A DNA stretch of 64,000 nucleotides from Ryuthela nishihirai (Eukaryota; Arthropoda; Arachnida; Araneae; Heptathelidae): NCBI GenBank assembly GCA_038380435.1, contig JAWZYU010000005.1:32200001-32264000 (forward strand), in the 5' to 3' direction. The notes below the pieces were generated by a model. It was not told the DNA's origin. It did not search any database and was given only the letters and a program-made list of their open reading frames with translations. Each line of letters begins with the position of its first letter. The stretch's first letter is position 1. This document shows positions 52,738 through 63,656 of the stretch, in pieces. A program made the position numbers and the translations under genes.

Positions 52738-53120
52738 TTGGGTTGTTTTACCTCTGAGCGGCACTTTTTTGCACACCATGGGCTAAATGGCCAGGTCACA
52801 TGGACCCCGAAGGGTCAGAGAAGGTTGGGGGAGGGGACCCACTGGAACAGCTGTTGGGAGACAGATGGTAGCCTCCCGTCAAGGCCATCCAGCGTGTTCT
52901 TTAACGTGCACAGGGTATGGCTCTCCCGCACACGGGGCCACGGCTTAACGTCCCATCCGACGGACGGTGGCCTTTCCAAGCCCATCGGTGTCCCCTACTG
53001 ACCGTGGGCAGGGCGGGGAATTTTGCGGAGATAAATCTCAACGCTGACCCAGCTGGGACTCGAACCTGGGAACTACAGATTATAAGCCTGGCGCGCTACC
53101 GACTGAGCCACCCCCGCCCC
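52738..53120 (-). mobile_element. SINE-A, full length, with perfect 12-bp TSD
   Basis: Flanked by TGCGAAGAAAGG at 52726-52737 and 53121-53132. One of the best-preserved copies here. Confidence 0.95.
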
Positions 53121-53132
53121 TGCGAAGAAAGG

Positions 53133-55835
53133 ACTTAAATCTTTACCGAGCTATGCCATCAGACGATCAGCAAATCAATCTGGCGATGCAACCACAGATT
53201 TGTGCTAGTATAGTGAGGGTTTCACATCTCTCTCTTCCTGCATAATCCAGAGGAGAAACTCAATGAAATATGTTAAAAAAATATTACAATATGAAATGTG
53301 GGAAAACAAACTTAAAATGCAATAGGCAGGTGGTGATGCAATTTATTCAACTTGTGATTTCATGGAAAGTTAAGACTACTTTGTTTCTCGAGCAATAGAA
53401 TTTTCGAAATTGATAAACCTGTAGCGGACCAAGAAATATTTAAATGGAAAGGGAGGGATCGAGAAGCGCAGTAAGCGGTCCCTTAAGGCCCAGGATACTG
53501 AGGGGCCCTTCATAGCGTTCCGCGAATTGCTTTCATAATTGTGGGAGTCATTTCAACTACACATCTTAGGTCCCCTAAACGTCGTTCGACTTAGAGCCCC
53601 TGAACCTCTACATTCCCTACTGGGAGGGATGGCAAAGGGCTCGGGACCAAGCACTTCATTTATCTGATGACTGCTATGCATCTTTATGAGGAATTAGAGC
53701 TCCATAAACCTTAGTCTCTTTCTTACTCCAAACTATTATGACAACTAAAAGAAATTATAAGATTCGTTCATGATTCAATGGGAAAGATAGATGCAGCAAA
53801 ATTTACAATATGTAAAAATCAAAATACATAGGAAAATATGAATTTTAGTGATATATTGGCATAGAGACGCGAATAAGCCCTATACCTTTTGTCTCTCTTC
53901 TGTTTAAATGCTTATAAGATTCAGTTAAGGTTTAATTTTGGTATGTTTAAAATAATCTCTATTCTAAGATATAAGTGGCTGACATAAAAAAAAAATAATT
54001 TTAGGCCTAAAAAAAATTCAATTTCTGACAGCACTAGAACACGATGCACAGTTTCCACTTGCCTACACCAGATGGCGATACCGACGCGTTGTTTATTAGA
54101 TGCTTATTGCAAACATCGATGGATTCATTGTAAATCTGAGGTACCACCGGAGAAGCTGATTCGGATTGCTGAAATGTAAATGTTTTGCTTTTTACAAGAA
54201 TCGGAGCCGTGTTTGGCGCAGCGGTAAAATTCACGAACATGTGAGGAGCCCACCGGGTCGTCAAAACCTCCAAAATAGTGCCATATTTTTGTTCGCCGTC
54301 CTTCGTCTTGCATCTGGGTAAGTAGGCTTAGAATTAACCCTAAGCTTGGGGACATAGAGCATATGATTATAGCAACGTCTAGTGGACCAGCTCACTCACA
54401 GTTTCTACTGAGACACGGAAGGGGAGGGTCTGCAATCCATTGATGCTAGTTTGTGTGCACGACATACTATTTTTAGCACTACTAACACGTTGCTGCTTCT
54501 GTTCGTTAAGCAACGTCACATCGTTCCGGAAATTCTCTGCTGAGGAGGAAGAAAATTCATTCCGTTAGAAGTTGTTTTTAAAAAAAGATAGCATTAGCTT
54601 TACGCTTTAAGAGTCAAGAGAAAAAAAAATGCAGGCAAGTATTTAAAGCATACAGGAAAGCTTTGTTCCCAACATTTTCTTGGCATCGGTGTTATGTCTT
54701 AAACAAAAACTTGCTTGTTTGTTGTTCTACTGCCTTTGTAATTTATATCAGGGGTGAAATAACAAGAATGGTTGTAATTTATATAGAGTTGTAAAGATTC
54801 CTTGAGCACCGTAAAAGAATAATTTATTGTATGATTTTATTTGGTTATTCTGAAAATATAATCTTTGCCTTATATCATTTTTTGTTAAAATAACGTTTTC
54901 GAACTCATTTAAGGAAAAACTATTTATATTTATAGACTTATGAGGATTATAATGGTGACTGGTCTTTATGCAGCAAGAGTTTTTTTCAAAATTCTATTTT
55001 CTCTTCGCATGTTATGACTGTATTTTTCTGCCTTCGTGTATTTTTCTCTTATATTTGATGTAAAATAGAAATAACACGTCAGGACAGTATTTAAGGATCC
55101 ACCAGTCTCTCTATTACGTATGTCCGTATTTTGACCCCCCCCCCCCCCTGTGAGACCTTTCTGGCACATAGGGATGCCCGAGGAGGGTCTTTAGAGGAGG
55201 TGGGGGAGGTAATGGGACCATGTTCCCCTGCGAATGCTAATAAGGGTAATGGAGTCGAAAAAATATTAAACTTATGCATATTTCACGCGTTTTTCAAGAA
55301 ATTTTTTAAAAACATTAAAACGAAGGTGAAAATGTTACACTGCAACGGAAATCCAGCCTTTCGCCCCCCCCCCCCCTACCCTTTGCAGGCTCGATTGCAT
55401 TGCTTGCCCCCCCCCCCCCCCCCCCCAACTTTTTCTATAGCACAGCCTGCAGCCAATGATGTTGCTTTCGGTTATTTCACTTTTAAATGGCACTTTGTTT
55501 TCTGCAGCCTAAATGCACAAAATGGCCGGATTGTCAGAACTTAAAACAGGAATAGTTTAAAAAATGTCACCTAACAGCCACTAGGGCGAGATTTTGCTTT
55601 GCCATCGAAGTCCTCCATCAATGCACAGAAGATGGTATTTTGTGGCAGTTTCCATTGGGTGGAGCATCTGAAACGGGGCCATCGTGTCCTTTCTCAATCA
55701 CAAGATACACACAAATATAAAACTCAATACTGGATTGAACCCACCAATCTCAATTAATGACCATTGGCACGTTAAATAATGAATTATATTTACTCCATTC
55801 CAGACAATTTTGTATCTAATAATACTTTTAGGATG
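53133..55835. other. No recognised gene; repeat-like with C runs
   Basis: The longest stretch without an assigned element in the right flank. 53430-53660 is GC-richer and may be a dispersed repeat. Runs of C occur at about 55136-55149, 55364-55376 and 55407-55427. The segment 55260-55380 resembles 22740-22860. The 137-codon + frame (55131-55544) is produced by the C runs and is not a credible gene. The - frames at 54034-54355 have no motif I recognise. Confidence 0.45.
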
Positions 55836-55849
55836 ATCTTGGGTTCCAT

Positions 55850-56231
55850 GGGGCGGGGGTGACTCAGTCGGTAGCGCGCCAGGCTCGTAATCTGTAGTTC
55901 CCAGGTTCGAGTCCAGCGTTGAGATTTATCTCCGCAAAATTTCCCCGCCCTGCCCACGGTCAGTAGGGGACACCGATGGGCTTGAAAAGGCCGCCGTCCG
56001 TCGGATGGGACGTTAAGCCGTGCCCCGTGTGCGGGAGAGTCATACCCTGTGCACGTTAAAGAACACGCTGGATGGCCTTGACGGGAGGCTACCATCTGTC
56101 TCCCAACAGCTGTTCCAGTGGGTCCCCTCCCCCAACCTTCTCTGAGCCTTCGGGGTCCATGTGGCCTGGCCATTTAGCCCATGGTGTGCAAAAAAGTGCC
56201 GCTCAGAGGTAAAACAATCCAATTCAATCCA
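55850..56231 (+). mobile_element. SINE-A, full length, with 14-bp TSD
   Basis: Flanked by ATCTTGGGTTCCAT at 55836-55849 and 56232-56245. The tail is CAATCCAATTCAATCC. The CCCAGCTGGGTC block after the B box is shortened. Confidence 0.95.
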
Positions 56232-56278
56232 ATCTTGGGTTCCATAATGTTGAAGCAGAGAAAGTTATTTTTAAAAAA

Positions 56279-56690
56279 ATTAGCCCTCAAGCAGCTGCTT
56301 TTCACAGAGGTCTGATAGTAGCCTTTTCCCAACCTTCTCTGAGCCTCGGGGTCCTTGTGACCATTTAGCCCATTGTGCGCAAAACAGAGTATGGCTCTCC
56401 CGCATACGGAGTCACAACTTAACGTCCCATACGACGGATGACGGATTTCCCAAGCCCATCTCTGTCGAGATAAATCTCAAAGCTGGCCCAGATGAGACTC
56501 GAACCTGGGAACTGAAGATTACAGTCCTGGTGCGCTACCTACTGGGCCACCAGCACCGCCCCAGACACATGAGAAAGGTGAGACCTCAACAGAAGGACAA
56601 CACAAGAAAGAAAATTTTCATTTCTTATCCGAGTCTCGAACCCGGATTCCTTAGATTAGTAGTCAAAGAACTCGGTCACGGAACTTAGAA
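56279..56690 (-). mobile_element. SINE-B interrupted by a rearranged SINE-A piece
   Basis: SINE-B body sequence (CCCTCAAGCAGCTGCTTTTC) ends near 56325 and resumes near 56570 (GTGAGACCTCAACAGAAGGA, then the head near 56630-56660). Between them lies SINE-A: a + oriented tail piece (CCCAACCTTCTCTGAGCC, to about 56385) joined to a - oriented body and head (to about 56562). A rearranged SINE-A therefore sits inside SINE-B. Confidence 0.8.
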
Positions 56691-57165
56691 CTTTTTGGTT
56701 TTATTTTGATATAAATGTACATTATTACAATGTAAATAACCCAAGAGCATCAGCTCATCCAGGTTGTTGTAATATTTAACACGGGAATAAAGTAATGATA
56801 ACATGTAATATATAAAATCTTAAACATCTTCAGTGATAGTTGAATTTACAGAAAAGTTACGAGACTGTTTTATGGGTTGTATTTTTTAAATTTAGAAAGA
56901 ATTTGGAGAAGGAAAGTAACCTGTAATCTCCCCTCGCTACGATCCTGTTTCTGCCACTCATTTTTTATTTCCTAAATACGTCAGTATTGAATTTCTCAGA
57001 TGAAAGTGCTTAATGCAACTGGCATCAGCTTTAACTGGCCCTGAAATTGATTTACTGAAATGTAAAAAGAATTTCAACGAATGTCTAACTAAAAAAATTG
57101 CTTAGCACAGATGAATCAGAAACGAACTTGTAAGGTTGTACTTTTGCTATTACATTATAAATAAA
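56691..57165. other. Possible LINE 3' end; otherwise nothing
   Basis: AATAACCCAAGAGCATCAGC then TCATCCAGGTTGTTGTAAT (56732-56775) looks like the 3' end of a - strand LINE, similar to 16280-16330. The remainder is AT-rich. Confidence 0.35.
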
Positions 57166-57169
57166 AATA

Positions 57170-57345
57170 AATACCCCCTCAAGCAGCTGCTTGCCACAGA
57201 GGTCTGACAGGAGCCTGTCAGTTTATATGCCACAGTAGAAGATCTGAGAGGATGGCAAGACCTCAGCAGAAAAACGACACACACACATCCATGCCTAATC
57301 CGGGGCTCGAACACAGGTCCCTTAGATCAGTAGCCAAGCGTGCTA
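57170..57345 (-). mobile_element. SINE-B copy
   Basis: Nearly full-length - oriented copy. AAATACCCCCTCAAGCAGC marks the tail side and TCAGTAGCCAAGCGTGCTAA the head. Confidence 0.92.
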
Positions 57346-57664
57346 ACTGAAATTTCCAGCCTGTTTCATAAAGGTCGAAAACAGAGCACGCAGATACCCA
57401 TTCCTCTATTCATATCCACGCATTGGTACCATTTTCACCAATTTATAACTGTTAGTTTTTAAATTATGTTTTTTTTCAAATGTATAATATTCAGGGAGTA
57501 CTTTATATAATGTTTTTAACCCAATTTTTTTTACAGAAAACCTGTTTTACTAATTTTTTTAAAAAACTTGTTGAAAATAGAGCTACTACAAAAGTCTAGA
57601 AATGAATGAATTTCATCTCATTAATATGCGACGAATCATCGTAAACTGCATGCATTTCGTGTTT
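57346..57664. other. No recognisable gene
   Basis: AT-rich and non-coding. Confidence 0.55.
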
Positions 57665-59060
57665 CATAATAATAATAAGTTTATTCCCATATTCATTTAT
57701 AAAAATATTACATCAAAAATTTACGATTACTCTTGAATGGAAACTTCAAGAAGAAAAGAAAATGAAACGGTGAAAATAAACAGAAAATATAACTTTAGCA
57801 TTTTCCAAATATTACCAAGGAGTAATAACAAACCCATCCAGGTAATTAAGTTACATCCGAATCAGTAGCTAACATTTGCTGGAAAAACTAAAAAATTTTT
57901 TTTATTTAATTACGTCGAATAAAAATTCAAAATCATCTCTCTTATTTAGATATTTTCTCAATTTATGCTTAAAATAATCTGATTGTTTATGTTTCTGTTA
58001 TCATCTGGTAACGAATTACACATTTCTGGAGCTGGGTAGAAAATTTGTTTTTGACAGACATTTTTGCTGACATTCTAGAAAGCGTAAACTGTCTCCGATT
58101 CTCTGAATAACTTTATCTTTAATTTAACCATTCAGAGTTATTGTAAAGGAATAGTATGGACTTGAATATATAAGATTTTCTGAGTGTTAGAAGAGAATTA
58201 TTAGAATAAATATTCAGCAAGGTTTCATCTCTTATTTTAAATATACATTTTTCTATTTTATTTTGCAGTCTAATGGCAAGCATTATATTCGCAAAATAAT
58301 CCCCCCCCCATACACACACATACACAAACTCAGATTCCATATTGAAGAGCAGAATAACCCTAAGCATAGAAAGAATCTTTAAAAAATTACCATCAACTAC
58401 TTTTATTCAGAAAATAAAGCTTATCGAATATAAATCTTAATTTCCTAAGCAAACAATTTATGTGATTTGCATTTTAGATTATTATCAACCATAATAACAA
58501 GATATTTATGGCTAGTTACTTACTGTATGCTTAGACACCTAAAATGATTAAAATCTTTGCATGCAAAACAATGAAATTTTACATTTTAATTGTTGAAAGA
58601 AACTGCATTTCAACTGAAAAATTAATAAATGTACTTTTATGTAAATAATTAATTTATTTAATTTAAATCATACATTTAAGTTGAACAAATCCTTTTCGAT
58701 ACTATTTTTAAATTCTAGCATACTTTTTATCTCCATATATTAAGACAGTGCCATCAGTAAATCCAGCAATGTCCCCATTTAAACTACGGGAATACAACTC
58801 ATTTCTAAAAATTAAAAATAAAACGGCCCTAAAACGGATCCCTTATGGAACATCTTTATTTATAAGCTGAAAGTTACGCTGAACGTTTTGATTATTACTG
58901 CTTGATTTCTGTTATTTAAATAAGATTTAAACCCACTCGTAGATATTTCCACCAATTCCAATTTTATACATTTTAAACAACAACAATTCATAGTCAACAG
59001 TATGAAATGCTTTTTAAACATCAATAAATAAAGGATAGCATTATTTCCCTTATCTAAATG
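57665..59060 (-). mobile_element. Decayed CR1-like LINE
   Basis: On the - strand, with stops and frameshifts, reverse transcriptase motifs appear in the right order. AFHTVDYELL (motif A region, after a FIDVKK-like piece) lies at about 59040-58985, GSVLGPF at about 58845-58820, and AGFTDGTVLIYGD, a degraded FADDT-type motif C, at about 58770-58733. The order and wording fit CR1-like LINEs. The 3' side runs to about 57665, where a (ATT)n-type end is seen. No intact protein remains. Confidence 0.72.
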
Positions 59061-59531
59061 TAAGAAAAAATATTAACACTTCTTCTTTTCATCAACTTTT
59101 TAATTACACTGGGCAACACACAAAAAGGCTTTGGAATGAAAATAGCCAAACTTTACTAATTTCGAGGTGCTGAACACGGAAATGAGAATGAAATTGTCGA
59201 TTGGCTCTTGTTTAGGAGAGACAGAGATGGTCACGTATAAACGACTCAGTCCGCATTGAGTACATAGGTAACCATTTCGCAACGCTGTATTTTAAACTCC
59301 AGATTGCAACACATTGCGTTGTATTGCATCAGCCTGTCATACACCCCCCGGAGGTATTGCATCATTGTCAGATGCAATGTAGTTGAGTCATGACATCACG
59401 GTTTTGCGATCGCGAACAAAAGATGCAATCGTTAGTTGTAAGGGTGAGCAAGTCTTTTGAGCGACTCCCACTTACCCCTGAGTCATAAGCACAACACAAG
59501 TGATCCTTGCAGTTTTAATCCAGCTGTAGTG
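59061..59531. other. No recognisable gene
   Basis: Contains a possible 5' flank of the pseudogene that follows (TTGCATCA/ATGCAA repeats near 59325-59425). No other feature recognised. Confidence 0.4.
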
Positions 59532-61650
59532 ATGCCTCGTAACTGTGTTAACAGTGCAGATACATTTTGTTATATTTGTGGGGAAGTGGCGTTTGCAAGC
59601 CACAAAAGGACTATCACTCCAATAGTGAAAGCGGCGTATGAGTTTTATTTCGGATGCAAGATCGGGAACCAGGACAAGGCCTGGGCCCAACACATATGCT
59701 GCAGTACGTGTGCAAAAAATATTTCGAAGTGGCGACGTCGTTTGCTGTTCCTACGGTTTGGAGAGGGCCAAGCAATCACACAAATGTCTTAGTTCCCAGG
59801 TTCGAGTCCCAGCTGGGTCAGCGTTGAGATTTATCTCCACAAAATTCCCCGCCCTGCCCACGGTCAGTAGGAGACACCAATGGGCGTGGAAAGGCCGCCG
59901 TCCGTCGGATGGGACGTTAAGCCGTGGCCCCGTGTGCGGGAGAGACCCTGTGCACGTTAAAGAACACGCTGGATGGCCTTGACGGGAGGCTACCATCTGT
60001 CTCCCAACAGCTGTTCCAGTGGGTCCCCTCCCCCAACCTTCTCTGAGCCTTCGGGGTCCTTGTGGCCTGGCCATTTAGCCCATGGTGTGCAAAAAAGTGC
60101 CGCTCAGAGGTAAAACAATCCAAACACAAATGTCTGCTACTTCTGCATGGTTCCACTTGTTTCTGGAGGCATCACAAGGAAAAAGAAGTGGACAATAGCA
60201 TACCCGAATATACAATATGTTCTCTGACAGTTCCGCATGGTGATTGCGTTCCCATTCCCGAACCTCGAAAAGAATTTTCCATCGATTTAGACAATGAGGA
60301 GGGAGGCGAACCAATGTCAGGTTCTCCACAGCCTTCGGTGTTCAATGATGATCCATACGTCTGCCACTGTGCGTCATACGCGTCATATATTCTCACCGAA
60401 GAAGAAATGAACGATCTTGTTTGCGATCTGGAGCTGTCCAAGGCCAAAGCAGACTTAATTGGATCAAGACTTAAACAATGGAATCTTCTCAAGGAAAATG
60501 ACCGAGTGACTTCATTTCGAACTCGTCATGAGCAGTTTGCACCTTATTTCAGAAAGGAAGATGATCTTGTGTTCTGCTCCGATATAGATGGCCTGATGAA
60601 TGCCCTCAGAATCAAACATGACCCTCAAGAATGGCGACTATTCATAGACTCCTCGAAATTGAGTCTCCAGGCGGTGGTGCTGCATAATGGAAATCGACTT
60701 CCATCCATTCCGGTTGGACACACTATCTACATAAAAGAAACTTACGACAACCTAAAACAGCTGTTGAACTGTCTTCAATGCAGGAAGTATGGCTGGCATC
60801 TCTGTTGTGACTTGAAGATAGTGGCTATGTTGATGGGTCTGCAGCTGGAATATACGAAGTACTGCTGTTTCTTATGTGAATGAGACAGCAGAGCAGAGAC
60901 ATTGCACTATGCAAAGAGAAACTGGCCTCAGAGGAAATCTCTGAAGAAAGGAGAGAAGAATGTGCAACACCCAGCACTGGCAGAAATGCACAAAATCCTG
61001 CTACCGTCCCTACACATCAAACTCTGTGTGATGAAAAACTTCATAAAAGCCGTGGACCGGACTGCATCAGCTTTCAAGTACTTGGCTGACAAATTCCCTC
61101 GACCCAGCGAAGCGGAAATTAAAGAGGGAATTTTTGTGGGTCCTCAGATCCGCAAGCTGTTCAGAGACCAGTTGTTCGACAATCTGCTTCAGGGTGACGA
61201 GAAAAAAGCTTATTCGCCTTATATATGGGACGCGTTTCGTCTGGTGTCAACTAAATTCCTCGGGAATGTCAGGGCAGACAACTACAAGAAATTGGTTAAG
61301 GACATGTTGTCTATGTATCACAAACTTGGCTGCAATATGTCCTTAAAGATCCACTTTCTCCATTCCCATTTAGATTTCTTCCCCGACAACTGCGGCATGG
61401 TTAGTGATGAGCACGGTGAACGTTTTCACCAGGACATTGTAACGATGGAGAAACGATACCAGGGAAACTGGTCCACTTCAATGTTGGCTGACTACTGTTG
61501 GACGCTCGCCAGAAATGATCCTGTGCAGCCGTACAAGCAAAGGGCAAAGCGACGTCGGAAGTTGAAGCTTCCGGAGTTTTACCGATACACGTCATATGTA
61601 CGTATTACTCTATTACAAAAGAAACTATTGCGGATTTCTCAGAAATCGTA
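59532..61650 (+). pseudogene. Broken copy of an arthropod multicopy protein gene
   Basis: The start MPRNCVNSADTFCYICGEV at 59532, with CYIC and CCSTC Cys pairs (zinc-binding-like), and the long downstream region (YVCHCASYASYILTEEEMNDL, then EWRLFIDSSKLSLQAVVLHN, HSHLDFFPDNCG and DEHGERFHQDI) match a family that I remember as repeated many times in arthropod genomes and probably transposon-derived. Its function is unknown to me. This copy is dead: SINE-A splits it at 59790-60123, the reading frame shifts before and after that insertion, and a TGA at 60881-60883 interrupts the frame in CCFLCE*DSRAE, where relatives I recall have Trp (TGG to TGA). After this stop the same frame stays open to 61651. 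Confidence 0.85.
59790..60123 (+). mobile_element. SINE-A inserted in the pseudogene, 12-bp TSD
   Basis: Truncated within the tRNA-like head (starts AGTTCCCAGGTTCGAG) and flanked by ACACAAATGTCT at 59778-59789 and 60124-60135, so truncated on insertion. It lies in the coding part of the gene. Confidence 0.94.
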
Positions 61651-61771
61651 GCCAATTTTACATTTTCATTGTCATATTCGTGTTCAGCACCTTGAAATAT
61701 TTAAGAAATGGCTACTTTTATCTCAGAGGCATGACTTTTATGAAAATTTGTTGCCCAGTGTTACCTTAGAA

Positions 61772-62183
61772 CAGCGGTAAAGTTTTTTGGGGTACGCCAT
61801 CGATAAGCTTTAGGTTTATTTTCTACATGTACCCCCTTTTTGGAATCACTTTTGAGGTAGATCATTACATCACAAGCTTTAATTTGAGATACGACTCGTT
61901 AAAGTCGACCCCCCCCCCGAAAATCCTCCCCCATATTTTATAAGGGGGAATAGTGGGGCGAAATTCGAAATAGTTAATGACCGTCATTATACGAGGTTTC
62001 ATTTGACACCTAACTCTTAACTGTAGGCGCTGGCGTTCGAAACATACGCTAGATCTAGTAACAAAATCGCTAAGTTGGCATTATTGTGCTATAACTATAA
62101 TTTTATCTATCTACACAAGGGGTAAGCCAGTTACATACACATTTCCAGGGAGTACGTGTAGCATAAAAGGTTGAGAACCACTG
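61772..62183. mobile_element. hAT-like MITE, 412 bp, with perfect 8-bp TSD
   Basis: It begins CAGCGGTAAAG and ends GTTGAGAACCACTG. CCTTAGAA flanks it at 61764-61771 and 62184-62191. It shares sequence with the shorter element at 4964-5137. No coding capacity. Confidence 0.88.
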
Positions 62184-62253
62184 CCTTAGAAAATATGGGT
62201 AGAATTGATATATGCCTATAGGCCTATATCAATTCTACCCATATTTTCTAAGG
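62184..62253. repeat. 70-bp near-perfect palindrome
   Basis: Arms 62184-62218 and 62219-62253 match at 34 of 35 positions with no loop. The outer 8 bp of the left arm are also the right target duplication of the hAT MITE. Confidence 0.95.
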
Positions 62254-62299
62254 TTCTATTTCTATTTCTAACATAATCTAAATCAGAAATTTTCGTATC

Positions 62300-62947
62300 T
62301 CAAGCCCATTTAAGGCCAGAATCTTTCCCTTGAAGTGAATTTCGCATAACGTAATCAATAACCAAACTAAAGAGAAAAGGAGACAAAATGCACCCTTGTT
62401 GAACACCAGAAGTAATGCTAAACCAATTGCTACAAGATTTACCAACTCTCACACACGACTCAGTGTTATTATAGAGAGCTTTCATTATGTTAACTAACTT
62501 GTCTGGTATACCATATGATCTCACAATGCACCACAAATTATGACGATCAACAGAGTCTAAAGCCTTTTTGAAATCAACAAAGTTAGCAACCAAAGGTTTC
62601 TGAAACTCCAAACATTTCTCAAGAATCTGCTTGAGTGAAAATATCTGATCCACACATCCCCTACCACTTCTGAATCCACATTGCTCATCACGCAATTGCC
62701 TGTCAACCAGATTCTTAATTCTATTAAGCACAATCATGGAAAGAACTTTACCTGGAACAGAGAGTAGGCTAATACCCCTATAGTTATCACAAGAACTGCG
62801 ATCACCTTTTTTGAAAATAGGGATAATAATAGCTCTGGTAAAATCCTTAGGAACCATGCCTTTATCATAAAAGATATTCAGAATTTCAGTCATCCAAAGT
62901 GGTAACCGAAACATTCCCAGCTCTAAGCATTTCCGTACTAATTTCAT
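62300..62947 (-). pseudogene. LINE reverse transcriptase N-terminal part (copy 2)
   Basis: 215 residues, nearly identical to residues 1-200 of the protein at 5520-6908. They include CDNYRGISLLSVPGKVLS, FVDFKKALDSVDR (motif A with Phe changed to Leu before Asp) and GVQQGCILSPF (motif B with Arg changed to Gln). The frame ends at TGA after LKWA, where copy 1 has GGA (Gly). Confidence 0.88.
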
Positions 62948-63656
62948 CTACCCCTGGGGATTTATGACGTTTAAGTTTAGAAACAGCCAAAATAACTTCA
63001 GATTGTGTTATAGGGCCAACATTAAAGCTACCAATGCATCTATCATCATTGCAAACAATGGGAGTAGAACTAACCACATTGTTTAGAACATCACTGAAAT
63101 GCTCAGCCCACCTAGCCATGACAGAATACTCACCTTCTATAACCTTATCTTGTTTATCCTTCAATCCTTGTATGCCTGTCCGTTTTCTACCACACAAAAC
63201 ATTAACTATCTGGTACAGCTCTCTGCTGTTGTGCTTTCTAACTGCTTCCTCGGCTTTGTCAGCCAAGCCATCAAGCCAAAGATTCTTATCAGCAGCTAAC
63301 TGATCTTTTACACGTTTATTAAGCTGTCTATAATGCTTTCTATTAGGTCTAGTAGGGTATTGATTAAGGACATTCCTGCAGTTCTTTCTTTCCGAAATAA
63401 GCTCAAGTGCCTTATCACTCAGATAATTCTGTCTCTTCTGCTCCTTTTTTCCTGAAAGAGTACTGTTAGTGTCCAAAAAAGCTTGTTTAAAATGTTCCCA
63501 TTCTTCCTCAACTTCAGTAGTAAGCATACCATGACTGTCATAATGATTAAGTAACCTATCATGGTAAGCTTTAGCTATAACTGGGTCTTTCAGAGCTTCA
63601 GTATTAAAGGTAAATTTTTTAACCCTAGCACAACACTTTTTAAGTTTAAGTTGCAA
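62886..63656 (-). pseudogene. LINE endonuclease-RT linker region (copy 2)
   Basis: 256 residues. They include the linker (EEEWEHFKQAFLDT, LNKRVKDQLAADKNLWLDGL, YQIVNVLCGRKRTGIQGLKD) and end with KLKRHKSPGVDEISTEMLRAG, the usual entry to the reverse transcriptase. The frame is shifted relative to 62300-62947, which it overlaps, so one frameshift separates them. Endonuclease sequence continues upstream of 63656 in broken frames to the window edge. Confidence 0.85.

Noticed and set aside
55131..55544. 137-codon + frame
   Set aside because: Driven by C runs coding for Pro; no domain and no conserved relative in the window.
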